Shown here: piece by piece, positions 26,503 to 34,534 of the stretch | Numbering within the stretch: position 1 is the first letter of the stretch | Layout of the letters: the number at the start of each line of letters is the position of its first letter | Source of the DNA: Deltaproteobacteria bacterium | GTDB taxonomy: Bacteria; UBA10199; JACPAL01; JAHFST01 | Reading direction: 5' to 3' | DNA: 64,000 nucleotides | NCBI GenBank assembly: GCA_023265625.1 | Contig: JAHFST010000010.1 | Span: 1-64,000, forward strand | The notes under the pieces: generated by a model | Told to the model about the DNA's origin: nothing | Databases searched by the model: none | Seen by the model: the letters and a program-made list of their open reading frames with translations, nothing else | Position numbers and translations under genes: made by a program

Positions 26503-26922
26503 GAGCGAGCTGGCTGGATGATCGCCCTGTACCATAATGGTACAGGGAGGAAAGTCCGGGCTCCATAGGGCGCCGCACAGGATAACGTCCTGACGCCGTG
26601 AGGCGATGGAAAGTGCAACAGAAAGTATGTACGGACATTCCCGGATCACCGAAGGTGAAAGATGGGGGGTGTTGGGGGGAGAAGCTCTCCCCCCGGCTTT
26701 AGCGAGGATCTGGCTTTGCCAGTCCGAGCGAATCGCCGCTGTAGTGAAATCAGGTAAACCCTGCGGGGAGCAAAATCAAATAGGTCCTCCCTTTTTATCG
26801 GCCCGATGAAACTGACCGAAAGGTTGGTGGGGGGATGGGTTGGTTGCTTGAGGTCCTACGTGAGTAGGATCCCAGAGAAATGATCGTCCCAGACAGAACC
26901 CGGCTTACAGGCCAGCTTGCTC
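26503..26922 (+). ncRNA. rnpB: RNase P RNA (type A)
   Basis: The terminal P1 helix is exact: GAGCGAGCTGGC (26503-26514) pairs with GCCAGCTTGCTC (26911-26922) with one G-T pair. The conserved core GAGGAAAGTCCGGGCTCC is at about 26550, ACAGAAAG near 26620, and the 3' conserved AGACAGAACCCGGCTTA at 26891-26907. Length about 420 bases. A G-rich hairpin (GGGGGGAG/CTCCCCCC, about 26675-26696) probably forms one variable arm. It provides the catalytic RNA for tRNA 5' processing. Confidence 0.95.
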
Positions 26923-26931
26923 AATTTTTTT
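26911..26931 (+). terminator. T-run after RNase P RNA
   Basis: The 3' strand of the P1 helix is followed by AATTTTTTT (26923-26931). The terminal helix plus T-run probably ends the RNA. Confidence 0.55.
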
Positions 26932-26983
26932 GGTAAAAATAATTGACTCAGTTTCCGGGCAGGGCTACCCTGCCCCTTCGAAT

Positions 26984-27424
26984 ATGACGACCGAAGAAAA
27001 AATCGACAAGTTATTGCAGCTCTTTCAAGAGGAAAGAGAGCTTAATGTCCATCGTTTTGCAGGGATCGACAATCGGTTTCAACAAATCGACATTCGTTTT
27101 CAAGAGATCGACAATCGGTTTCAACAAGTCGACATTCGGTTTCAAGAGATTGACAATCGGTTTCAACAAGTCGACATTCGGTTTCAAGAGATTGACAATC
27201 GGTTTCAACAAGTCGACATTCGGTTTCAAGGGATCGACAATCGTTTTCAAGAGATCGACAGTCGATTGTACGGGATCGACTGTCGATTTGATAGGCTTGA
27301 AAGAGAGTTAAAGGGTGAGATTAATAAAGTTTTCATGACCCTTTCCCAAGATATTCAAGTCTTTGCGATCGACCTGGAAAAGGTCAAACGCCGGGTCGAT
27401 CGGATCGAAAAGAAAATAGCCTGA
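26984..27424 (+). CDS. Heptad-repeat coiled-coil protein
   Basis: 146 residues from the ATG at 26984. Residues about 28-104 are eleven seven-residue units, mostly alternating IDNRFQQ and VDIRFQE, followed by a charged helical tail (VKRRVDRIEKK). This predicts a long parallel coiled coil. The DNA is a near-identical tandem repeat (27066-27296), which keeps other frames open too. A perfect 8-bp hairpin, GGGCAGGG/CCCTGCCC (26957-26975), lies 8 bases before the ATG, and no Shine-Dalgarno sequence is visible, so translation may be weak or controlled. Function unknown; Borrelia Bdr proteins and phage-tail-like coiled coils share the style only. Confidence 0.65.
   Translation: MTTEEKIDKLLQLFQEERELNVHRFAGIDNRFQQIDIRFQEIDNRFQQVDIRFQEIDNRFQQVDIRFQEIDNRFQQVDIRFQGIDNRFQEIDSRLYGIDCRFDRLERELKGEINKVFMTLSQDIQVFAIDLEKVKRRVDRIEKKIA
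27066..27296 (+). repeat. Tandem 21/42-bp coding repeat
   Basis: About eleven units of 21 bp, arranged as near-identical 42-bp pairs (ATCGACAATCGGTTT then GTCGACATTCGGTTT blocks). Copies differ by few bases, mostly synonymous or I/V and Q/E changes, which indicates recent slippage or homogenisation. Confidence 0.9.
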
Positions 27425-27450
27425 TAACATTTAATCCTTAAGGAGTTTTT

Positions 27451-28611
27451 ATGAAAGAAGCCGTCATTGTTGCTGCCGTGCGGAGTCCAATGGGCAAGGC
27501 CAATAAGGGGTTGCTCAATAGCATGCGGATTGATGACCTGGGGGCCTGGGTGTTGAAGGCGGCCTTGGGTCGGGTGCCGCAGATCAATCCCAATGAAATT
27601 GAAGATGTCATTCTGGGGTGCGCCATGCCGGAAGGGGAGCAGGGGATGAATCTGGCCCGGAACATCAGCCTGTTGGCCGGTGTGCCTTTGACGGCGGCGG
27701 CGGTGACTGTCAATCGGTTTTGCGCCTCGGGTTTGGATACCATTAACACGGCGGCCCTCAACATCATGGTTGGGAATGGGGAGATTTATGTGGCCGGCGG
27801 GGTTGAATCCATGAGTCATGTGCCGATGGGGGGATTTAATCCCTCGTTGAATGAAAAGTTTTTTAAAGAAGGCATGCCCCAGGCCTATGTCTCGATGGGG
27901 ATCACGGCGGAGAATGTTGCCACGAAGTATGGCGTCAGTCGTGCCGATCAGGATCAGTTTGCGGCGTCCTCCCATCAAAAAGCAGCCCAGGCCCATACCT
28001 CAGGGGCCTTCAAGGATGAAATGGTTTCTGTCGATGTCCCCATGGGCGACGGCAAGACCGTGACACTGGACCGGGATGAGAATGTCCGTCCTGAGACGAC
28101 GGCGGAAAAACTGGGGACCCTCAAGCCGGTTTTCAAAGAAGGCGGGAGTGTCACGGCGGGTAACTCATCGCCGCTGACCGATGGGGCGGCGATTGTGATC
28201 TTGATGTCGGCCGATAAGGCGAAGGCCTTGGGGATTAAGCCCTTGGCCAAGATTCGCGCGATGGCGGTGGCGGGTTGCGATCCGGCCTACATGGGGATTG
28301 GGCCGGTTCCTGCCGTGCAGAAGGTCTTAAAGAGGGCGGGCATGAAGATCTCGGATATCGATATCTTTGAGCTGAATGAGGCCTTTGCCGCCCAGTCATT
28401 GGCGGTCTTGCGTGAACTGGGGGCCGATGTTGCCAAGGCTAATCCGCAAGGTGGAGCGATCGCCTTGGGGCATCCCTTGGGTTGTAGCGGTGGACGTATC
28501 ATGGCGACCCTGATCAATGGTTTGAAGCGGCAGAACAAGACGATTGGGATTGAAACGATGTGCATTGGCGGTGGGCAGGGTGCGGCGACGATTATTGAGA
28601 GGTTGAATTGA
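27451..28611 (+). CDS. fadA: Acetyl-CoA C-acyltransferase (3-ketoacyl-CoA thiolase)
   Basis: 386 residues, complete thiolase. Active-site motifs: NRFCASGLDTIN (nucleophilic Cys), GGAIALGHPLGCSGGR (His) and CIGGGQGAATI (second Cys). It cleaves 3-ketoacyl-CoA to acetyl-CoA and a shortened acyl-CoA. TAAGGAG lies before the ATG. It is followed by a FadN-type dehydrogenase/hydratase, together forming the beta-oxidation pair; an acyl-CoA dehydrogenase is at 47649. Confidence 0.94.
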   Translation: MKEAVIVAAVRSPMGKANKGLLNSMRIDDLGAWVLKAALGRVPQINPNEIEDVILGCAMPEGEQGMNLARNISLLAGVPLTAAAVTVNRFCASGLDTINTAALNIMVGNGEIYVAGGVESMSHVPMGGFNPSLNEKFFKEGMPQAYVSMGITAENVATKYGVSRADQDQFAASSHQKAAQAHTSGAFKDEMVSVDVPMGDGKTVTLDRDENVRPETTAEKLGTLKPVFKEGGSVTAGNSSPLTDGAAIVILMSADKAKALGIKPLAKIRAMAVAGCDPAYMGIGPVPAVQKVLKRAGMKISDIDIFELNEAFAAQSLAVLRELGADVAKANPQGGAIALGHPLGCSGGRIMATLINGLKRQNKTIGIETMCIGGGQGAATIIERLN

Positions 28612-28614
28612 TAT

Positions 28615-28668
28615 TGTAGGGGCGGCCCTGCGTGGCCGCCCGGGCAGCCACATAGGGCTGCCCCTACA
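28615..28668. repeat. REP-like repeat between thiolase and FadN-like gene
   Basis: It starts TGTAGGGGCGGC and ends GCTGCCCCTACA, with two hairpins of GGCGGCC/GGCCGCC and GGGCAGCC/GGCTGCCC type. It begins 4 bases after the thiolase stop. The next ribosome-binding site (AAGGA) follows right after its end. Confidence 0.85.
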
Positions 28669-28679
28669 GAAGGATACAT

Positions 28680-31124
28680 ATGCCAAAAGAAATCAAAAAA
28701 GCGGCGGTACTGGGTTCCGGAGTCATGGGCAGCGGCATCGCCGCCCACCTGGCCGGTGCCGGGATTCCCTGTTTGTTGTTGGACATTGTTCCCAAGGATC
28801 TGAAACCGGGCGAAAGCCGCAATAAATTGGCTGAAGCGGGGATCGAGGGACTGCTCAAATCAAAACCTTCCCTGATTTATTCCAAAAGAGACGCCAAGCT
28901 GATCACCCCGGGAAATTTCGACGATGATTGGGCCAAGCTGGCGGAAGTGGATTGGGTTGTGGAAGTGGTGGTTGAGCGCCTCGATATCAAGCGTTCGGTG
29001 TTCGAACGACTGGAAAAGGTGATCCGTCCGGGGACGGTTGTTAGTTCCAACACCTCGGGCTTGCCCTTGAAGGACATGTCCGAAGGGCGATCCGCAGAAT
29101 TCAAAAAGAATTTCATTATCACCCATTTCTTCAATCCCGTTCGTTACATGAAGTTGGTCGAGATGGTGACGGGCCCGGATACCGATCCGACCGTGGCTTG
29201 CTCCATGGCGGGTTTTCTGGACCAGCGCCTTGGCAAAGGGGTGGTTTATGCCAAGGATACCCCTAATTTTGTCGCCAATCGTATTGGCGTTTATGGTTGG
29301 TTTGCCGGTTTTCAAGATGTCTTGGCGGGGAACTACAAGGTGGAAGAGGTCGATAAAATCTTGGGCACGGCCGTGGGGCGCCCGAAGAGTGCGATGTTTC
29401 GGACCACCGATATGGTGGGTCTAGATACCTTGGTGCATGTTGCGCGCAACACCTATGAAGCGTGTCCGAATGACGAGGCTCGGGAGGTGTTTAAGATCCC
29501 GGCGGGCATTGAGAAGATGGTGGAAAAGAAGTTGTTGGGAGACAAGACCAAGGCCGGTTTTTTCAAGAAGGTGAAGAATGCGGAGGGCAAATCCGCCGGA
29601 GGCGGATCCGCCTCCGGCGGAAAAGACATCCTGGCCCTAGATTTACAGACCTTGGAATATCGTCCCCAAGAAAAGATCAAATATGACTCGCTGGGTCAGG
29701 TCAAAGAGATGGAGGATTCCGGGGCTCGTCTGAAATTCATGGTGAGTCAGAAGGATCGGGCCGGGGAATTGGCCTGGAAGACGACGCGCAATGTCTTGCT
29801 GTATGCGGCCAATCGTATCCCGGAGATTACCGATGATGTGGTGAATCTTGATAATGCCATGAAGTGGGGTTTTAATTGGGATCTCGGCCCTTTTGAGACC
29901 TGGGATTTGTTGGGTGTGAAAGAAACAGTGGAGCGCATCAAGGGCGAGGGGGGCAAGATCCCCCTGTTTGTCCAGAAGGTTTTAGACAAGGGAACGGGAT
30001 CCTTTTACAAAAAGGAAAATGGGAAATCGCTTTATTTTGATCTGAAGACCGAGTCCTATCGACCGGTTCCGGAACGCCCCGGGGTCTTGTTGCTCAAGAA
30101 CATCAAGGAGCAGACGAAGGTCATCAAGAGTAACACGGGGGCCTCCTTGTGGGATGCGGGGGACGGGGTAGCGGTCTTGGAGTTTCAAACCAAGATGAAT
30201 GCCATCGATGCCGATATTGGGCAGATGATGAATGATGCGGTCGAGGAAGTGGAGAAAAATTTTCAAGGCCTTGTTTTGTTCAACGAGGCGACCAATTTCT
30301 CGGTCGGTGCCAATATCATGCTCCTCTTCTTGGAGGCGCAGCAGAAAAACTGGAAGGGGATCGAGGACATGGTGCGCGGTTTTCAAGCCGCCTGTATGCG
30401 ATTGCGCTATTCCAAGAAGCCGACCCTGGCCTGTCCCCACGGCATGACGCTGGGCGGCGGTTGTGAAGTGGCGATGGGGGCGGATGCGATCCAGGCCCAT
30501 GCGGAATTGTACATGGGGTTAGTGGAAGTGGGGGTGGGTTTGATCCCCGGTGGCGGTGGTTGCAAGGAACTTCTGGTGCGGTGGCAGGACCGGATGGCGG
30601 AAAAGTTTGCCAAGATCCCCGCGTCCAATCGTTGGGCCGCGCGCATTGATGGCGGGCCGTTTCCCAAGACCCAGCAGGCCTTTGAGGCGATTGCGTTTGC
30701 CAAGGTTTCCACGTCGGCCAAGGAGGCCATTGAGAATGGTCACATGCGCAAGATGGACCGCATCAGCCTGTCGCGCGATCATCACTTGAGCGAGGCCAAG
30801 AAGACTGTTTTGGAGATGGCCAAGACCTATCAGCAGCCGAAGCCCAGGGAAGACATCTGGGTGGCGGGTAAGGGGGGGTACTTTGCCCTGCAAAGCGCCG
30901 TCAATGGGTTCTTGGCGCAGAAGATGGTTTCGGAACATGATGCGGCGATTGCCATGAAGCTCGCCCATGTCTTGACGGGTGGAGACATCCCTAATATTGC
31001 CTTTGTGACGGAACAACGGATCTTGGATTTGGAATGTGAAGTGTTTCTCCAATTGGTGGGCATGGAAAAGACGCAGGAACGCATCCAACACATGCTCATG
31101 AAGGGTAAGCCGCTACGGAATTAG
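28680..31124 (+). CDS. 3-hydroxyacyl-CoA dehydrogenase / enoyl-CoA hydratase (FadN-type)
   Basis: 814 residues. Domain order is dehydrogenase first, hydratase/isomerase last, as in Bacillus FadN and unlike E. coli FadB. NAD-binding GSGVMGSGIAAHLAGAG at the N-terminus; dehydrogenase core THFFNPVRYMKLVEMV; crotonase-like region with LFNEATNFSVGANIM and CPHGMTLGGGCEVAMGADAI, and a GLIPGGGG oxyanion segment. A 30-bp perfect palindrome (29592-29621) inside the gene encodes an extra SAGGGSASGG stretch. Forms the beta-oxidation operon with the thiolase. Confidence 0.92.
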   Translation: MPKEIKKAAVLGSGVMGSGIAAHLAGAGIPCLLLDIVPKDLKPGESRNKLAEAGIEGLLKSKPSLIYSKRDAKLITPGNFDDDWAKLAEVDWVVEVVVERLDIKRSVFERLEKVIRPGTVVSSNTSGLPLKDMSEGRSAEFKKNFIITHFFNPVRYMKLVEMVTGPDTDPTVACSMAGFLDQRLGKGVVYAKDTPNFVANRIGVYGWFAGFQDVLAGNYKVEEVDKILGTAVGRPKSAMFRTTDMVGLDTLVHVARNTYEACPNDEAREVFKIPAGIEKMVEKKLLGDKTKAGFFKKVKNAEGKSAGGGSASGGKDILALDLQTLEYRPQEKIKYDSLGQVKEMEDSGARLKFMVSQKDRAGELAWKTTRNVLLYAANRIPEITDDVVNLDNAMKWGFNWDLGPFETWDLLGVKETVERIKGEGGKIPLFVQKVLDKGTGSFYKKENGKSLYFDLKTESYRPVPERPGVLLLKNIKEQTKVIKSNTGASLWDAGDGVAVLEFQTKMNAIDADIGQMMNDAVEEVEKNFQGLVLFNEATNFSVGANIMLLFLEAQQKNWKGIEDMVRGFQAACMRLRYSKKPTLACPHGMTLGGGCEVAMGADAIQAHAELYMGLVEVGVGLIPGGGGCKELLVRWQDRMAEKFAKIPASNRWAARIDGGPFPKTQQAFEAIAFAKVSTSAKEAIENGHMRKMDRISLSRDHHLSEAKKTVLEMAKTYQQPKPREDIWVAGKGGYFALQSAVNGFLAQKMVSEHDAAIAMKLAHVLTGGDIPNIAFVTEQRILDLECEVFLQLVGMEKTQERIQHMLMKGKPLRN
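29592..29621. repeat. 30-bp perfect GC-rich palindrome inside the FadN-like gene
   Basis: Arms TCCGCCGGAGGCGGA and TCCGCCTCCGGCGGA. It is in frame and codes for a Gly/Ser/Ala run in a linker between dehydrogenase lobes. It is a different family from the GTAGGGG repeats. Confidence 0.75.
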
Positions 31125-31144
31125 CCATTCTTCGTACTGCCTAT

Positions 31145-31945
31145 TTGACTGACAATGCCTGTCGGTTTGGGATGGGCCACTCGGTCTATGACCTTTGTTG
31201 GCAGCGAGACCGTCTCTACGTGGCGGAGTTGCACCACAACCGCGTTACTTGTTTTGATAACGATCTTAACCCCGTCTCCCGCAAGGAAAACATCCCGACG
31301 CCGCACGGTCTCAAGGTGGATACCGATGGCTGCCTATATGTCGCCACCTATCGGTATGGCCGCATTCTCAAATTTGATCCCGAGGGGAAGGAAATTCTTC
31401 ATTGGGATCAGACCTTAGTTGCTGAGCGAGTGATCGAAAAACCGCTGTCGGTGGATATCGATTCACAGGGCAAACTCTGGTTTGCCGATTATGGAACGCG
31501 TACGATCCTGCGCGTGGATACGGCGGGAAACCCCTTGATGGTGTGGCCGGGAGAGGTCGCCCATCGTGAGAAATTTTTGCCTCATGGGGTGACGGTGGAC
31601 AATTCAGACCGAATTTGGGTGCCGGATCGCGCCGGACATGGGCTGAAGATTTTTACACCTCAAACAGAAGACATGGTTACAGTAGATGGATTGAGTCCTA
31701 ACTTTGACCCGCTGGCCATCCGTTTTTTGCACGATCATTTGATCTTGGTGCCTGATTACTCGAGTCGTAAACTTTGGCTCTTGCAGGATGGTTCTGTTGC
31801 AGGAACATTCGGTGATGGGGAGCCTGAGTCGCCCTGTGTCACTAATCTTGCCATCACTGCGGAAGGTTTCGGATTTCTCGCGGAGGAACGGAGCAATCGC
31901 ATTCAGAAGGTGGATCTCACCCCTCTCTTTAATCTCGGAAGTTAA
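31145..31945 (+). CDS. NHL/SMP-30-like beta-propeller protein
   Basis: 266 residues. Repeated beta-propeller blades of NHL type: IPTPHGLKVDTDGCLYVATY, KPLSVDIDSQGKLWFADYGT, LPHGVTVDNSDRIWVPDRAG. No signal peptide is seen, so it is probably cytoplasmic. Start uncertain: TTG 31145 is used, and an ATG at 31172 is possible. Its end overlaps the convergent yajQ end by 17 bases. Substrate unknown; propellers of this type bind ligands or act as lactonases. Confidence 0.75.
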   Translation: MTDNACRFGMGHSVYDLCWQRDRLYVAELHHNRVTCFDNDLNPVSRKENIPTPHGLKVDTDGCLYVATYRYGRILKFDPEGKEILHWDQTLVAERVIEKPLSVDIDSQGKLWFADYGTRTILRVDTAGNPLMVWPGEVAHREKFLPHGVTVDNSDRIWVPDRAGHGLKIFTPQTEDMVTVDGLSPNFDPLAIRFLHDHLILVPDYSSRKLWLLQDGSVAGTFGDGEPESPCVTNLAITAEGFGFLAEERSNRIQKVDLTPLFNLGS

Positions 31946-32414
31946 GATACTGCAACGGGATCTCGTAATTGAGTGTGCGCAGGAACGCGATCACTTGTTG
32001 TAGCTCATCCCGTTTTTTACTGGAGACACGAATTTTTTCCCCCTCGATCGCCGCCTGGACCTTGAGGTTCAATCCCTTGATCTTTTTGACCAACTCTCGG
32101 GCTTTTTCCGTCTCGATCCCTTGGACAATCTTGGCCACACACTTGACGTTCCCTCCCAAGGAGGCTTCAAACTTGCCAAATGAAACGGAACGCAGATCCA
32201 CCCCGCGCTTTGCGAGCTTGGACTGCAAGATGTCCTTGACCGAATTCATTTTATAATCGTTATCGGAGACCAGATTGAGTTCCTGCTTGTCACGCTGGAT
32301 GCTGCTCTTGGTCCCTTTGAAGTCAAAACGGGTCAAAATTTCCTTCAAGGCGATCTGGATGGCGTTGTCGATCTCTTGAAGGTTCACGTCGGAAACGAGG
32401 TCGAAAGAGGGCAT
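31929..32414 (-). CDS. yajQ: YajQ family nucleotide-binding protein
   Basis: 161 residues from the ATG at 32414, which has AGGAG 5 bases upstream and gives the family N-terminus MPSFDLVSDVNLQEIDNA. Contains TRFDFKGTKSSI and KVQAAIEGEKIRVSSKKRDE. YajQ-type proteins bind nucleotides; some bind cyclic di-GMP and act as regulators. Last gene of the rplU-to-yajQ unit, 8 bases after gpmI. Confidence 0.9.
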   Translation of the reverse strand: MPSFDLVSDVNLQEIDNAIQIALKEILTRFDFKGTKSSIQRDKQELNLVSDNDYKMNSVKDILQSKLAKRGVDLRSVSFGKFEASLGGNVKCVAKIVQGIETEKARELVKKIKGLNLKVQAAIEGEKIRVSSKKRDELQQVIAFLRTLNYEIPLQYLNFRD

Positions 32415-32422
32415 GGGGGCTC

Positions 32423-34093
32423 CTATGTTTGCAACAACGATTGGCCGGTCATCTCGGGAGGTTGGGGGAGGTTGAGAATTTTCAACAGGGTGGGGGCGAT
32501 GTCGCACAGGCGACCCCCGGTGTTCTGTAGGGGCGCTGCTTGCTGCGCCCTATCTCGGGAATGGGGCGCGCCAAGGGGCGCCCCTACAATGCGATATTGA
32601 TCGCCAATTAAAATAAACGGCACCAAATTAGTGGTGTGTTGGGTATGCGGTTGGCCGTTCGTGTCGACCGTCTCTTCGCAATTCCCATGATCCGCCGTGA
32701 TGATGATCGTGCCATCCTTGGCCAATACCGCCTCGACAATCTTACCGAGAGAGTTATCGACGGTCTCCACGGCCTTGATGATGGCTGGTTCCAAGGCGGT
32801 GTGACCTACCATGTCGGGATTGGCGAAATTAATCAGGATAAAATCATAATCTTGTTCAATGGCCCGCAAGGCCTGTTCGGTGATGCCCTGCGCACTCATC
32901 TCGGGGCTTTTGTCATAGGTCGCCACGCTGCGATTGGACGGCACCATGGCTCGATCTTCCCCGGGAAAAATCTTGTCCTCACCGCCGTTGAAGAAATAGG
33001 TGACGTGGGCGTATTTTTCGGTTTCGGCGATTCGGATCTGTTTCAGTCCTTGCTGGCTAATGATCTCGGGAAATATCTTCGAGACCTTGGTTTTGTCAAA
33101 GGCGTAGGGGAGGTGGAAATCGGGGGCGTATTCCATCATGCAGACGAATGGACCGTGTAGGGGCGTATTGCAATACGCCCCTACAAGACCCGGGAATGCC
33201 ACAAAATTAGGATCAGTCAACGCCTGGGTGATCTGCCTTGCTCGATCCGCGCGAAAATTAAAGAAGATGACGCCGTCATCTTCTTTAATTTCGTTATGCG
33301 TGTATCGTGTATCGTGTATCGGGATAATGATTGGTTCCATGAATTCGTCGGTGATACCTTTTTGGTAAAATTCCTCGATGGTTTTGTGTAGGGGTTCAAA
33401 ATTTTGAACCCCTACCGAAACACGGTGTCCCTTCCCATTCACGATGAGATCATAGGCTTTTTGCGTCCGATCCTGGCGTTTATCTCGATCCATCGCATAG
33501 TAACGGCCAATGACCGTGGCAATGCGGCCGATGCCGATTTCTTGGATCTTTGCCTCCAACTGTTTGAGATATCCCACACCGCTGGTCGGGGCGGTGTCGC
33601 GGCCGTCGAGAAAACAATGGATGGCCACGTCCTGCACCCCTTGTTGTTTGGCCATCCGCAACAGGGCGTACAGGTGGTCCTGGTGGCTGTGGACGGCTCC
33701 GTCGGACAACAGGCCCATTAGATGTAATGTAGGGGCAGACCCATGTGTCTGCCCATCGCGGGGGGGCGAACACATGGGTTCGCCCCTACAGGCCGCCATG
33801 GCCTGCAATAATTTCGGATTCGTAAAAAACGACCCATCCTCAATCGCATGAAATATTTTGGACAATCCCTGATAAACAATCCGCCCCGCCCCAATATTCA
33901 TATGCCCCACCTCGGAGTTCCCCATGATCCCCGGTGGCAGACCCACGGCAGGACCGGAGGCGTCAATGGCGGTCCAGGGATATTCCTGTAGGTAATGGCT
34001 GTAATTGGGTGTTCGAGCGAGGGCAATCCCGTTATGTTCCCGCTCGGTACGGAGGCCCCAGCCATCTAAGATAATCAACATCAGTGGTTTCAT
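32423..34093 (-). CDS. gpmI: 2,3-bisphosphoglycerate-independent phosphoglycerate mutase, with in-frame repeat insertions
   Basis: 556 residues versus about 510 in the family. A glycolytic enzyme interconverting 3- and 2-phosphoglycerate with two metal ions. Motifs intact: LIILDGWGLR, PPGIMGNSEVGHMNIGAGR (phosphoserine), FFNFRADRARQI, NPDMVGHTALEP, ITADHGNCEE and QHTTNLVPF. The extra length comes from four palindromic repeat insertions that stay in frame: CRGEPMCSPPRDGQTHGSAP, VSVGVQNFEPLHK, LVGAYCNTPLHG and IVGAPLGAPHSRDRAQQAAP, all at loops between conserved motifs. An extra HDTRYT block is encoded by short CGTGTAT repeats at about 33298-33325. The start ATG 34093 (MKPLMLIILDG) is chosen by family fit. 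Confidence 0.93.
   Translation of the reverse strand: MKPLMLIILDGWGLRTEREHNGIALARTPNYSHYLQEYPWTAIDASGPAVGLPPGIMGNSEVGHMNIGAGRIVYQGLSKIFHAIEDGSFFTNPKLLQAMAACRGEPMCSPPRDGQTHGSAPTLHLMGLLSDGAVHSHQDHLYALLRMAKQQGVQDVAIHCFLDGRDTAPTSGVGYLKQLEAKIQEIGIGRIATVIGRYYAMDRDKRQDRTQKAYDLIVNGKGHRVSVGVQNFEPLHKTIEEFYQKGITDEFMEPIIIPIHDTRYTHNEIKEDDGVIFFNFRADRARQITQALTDPNFVAFPGLVGAYCNTPLHGPFVCMMEYAPDFHLPYAFDKTKVSKIFPEIISQQGLKQIRIAETEKYAHVTYFFNGGEDKIFPGEDRAMVPSNRSVATYDKSPEMSAQGITEQALRAIEQDYDFILINFANPDMVGHTALEPAIIKAVETVDNSLGKIVEAVLAKDGTIIITADHGNCEETVDTNGQPHTQHTTNLVPFILIGDQYRIVGAPLGAPHSRDRAQQAAPLQNTGGRLCDIAPTLLKILNLPQPPEMTGQSLLQT
32526..32588. repeat. REP-like repeat in frame within gpmI (copy 1)
   Basis: Starts TGTAGGGGCGC and ends GCGCCCCTACA, with two hairpins. 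It adds about 20 residues next to the metal-site region near the C-terminus, between NLVPFILIGDQYR and GGRLCDIAPT. Confidence 0.9.
33156..33185. repeat. REP-like palindrome in frame within gpmI (copy 2)
   Basis: 30-bp perfect palindrome with arms TGTAGGGGCGTATTG and CAATACGCCCCTACA. It encodes LVGAYCNTPLHG. Confidence 0.92.
33388..33415. repeat. REP-like palindrome in frame within gpmI (copy 3)
   Basis: 28-bp perfect palindrome with arms GTAGGGGTTCAAAA and TTTTGAACCCCTAC. It encodes SVGVQNFEPL. The same 28-mer recurs at 34103, 48800 (one change), 49494 and 50381. Confidence 0.92.
33728..33790. repeat. REP-like two-hairpin repeat in frame within gpmI (copy 4)
   Basis: Starts TGTAGGGGCAGACCC and ends GGGTTCGCCCCTACA. 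It encodes CRGEPMCSPPRDGQTHGSAP, inserted between the phosphoserine region and the LMGLLSDGAVHSH motif. Confidence 0.92.
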
Positions 34094-34102
34094 AGATTTT
34101 TT

Positions 34103-34130
34103 GTAGGGGTTCAAAATTTTGAACCCCTAC
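34103..34130. repeat. REP-like palindrome between rsfS and gpmI
   Basis: The 28-bp palindrome with arms GTAGGGGTTCAAAA and TTTTGAACCCCTAC. The rsfS stop codon TAG (34127-34129) lies within it, and the gpmI ATG follows its other end by 9 bases. Confidence 0.9.
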
Positions 34131-34534
34131 TTCAGAGTAAACCGCACCCGCTTCGCCTGCTTCCAGAAATTCTCCAGGTCGTAATGTTCCCGGGCCTCTT
34201 CCAAGAAGAGATGGGCCACGACACTGCCGAAGTCGATCAAGACCCAATGTCCCTGTTCGTAACCTTCGACGCCAATCGGGCGGATGCCTTGTTTTTTGAG
34301 GCGTTCTTCAATGTGTTCGCCGAGCGCGCGGACCTGCCGGTCGGAGGTGCCGGAGGCGATGATGAAGTATTCGGCGAAGCTCGAGATCTTTTGTAGGTCG
34401 AGCACGACGATGTCTCCCCCTTTTTGATCGTGACAGGCCTGGGCCACTTCACGGGCGATTTCCCTTGTGGGATCGGTTGATTTCTTGGGGGCCTTGACAA
34501 CGGGACGTGATTTTTTGACGGTAGTTTTTTTCAT
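34127..34534 (-). CDS. rsfS: Ribosomal silencing factor RsfS
   Basis: 135 residues. Blocks subunit joining by binding uL14 in starvation. Family motifs: IVVLDLQKISSFAEYFIIAS, GTSDRQVRALGEHIEERLK, and GYEQGHWVLIDFGSVVAHLF with REHYDLENFW. It has an N-terminal basic extension of about 20 residues. The start overlaps the proA stop by 4 bases (ATGA), and the stop TAG is supplied by a dispersed repeat. Confidence 0.93.
   Translation of the reverse strand: MKKTTVKKSRPVVKAPKKSTDPTREIAREVAQACHDQKGGDIVVLDLQKISSFAEYFIIASGTSDRQVRALGEHIEERLKKQGIRPIGVEGYEQGHWVLIDFGSVVAHLFLEEAREHYDLENFWKQAKRVRFTLK

Noticed and set aside
26675-26696. GGGGGGAG/CTCCCCCC hairpin as another dispersed repeat
   Set aside because: It lies inside RNase P RNA where a variable helix is expected, and lacks GTAGGGG/CCCCTAC ends.
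27066-27296. Tandem repeats that might be a CRISPR array
   Set aside because: The units are contiguous 21/42-bp with no unique spacers, and they keep an open heptad coding frame. No cas genes are present.
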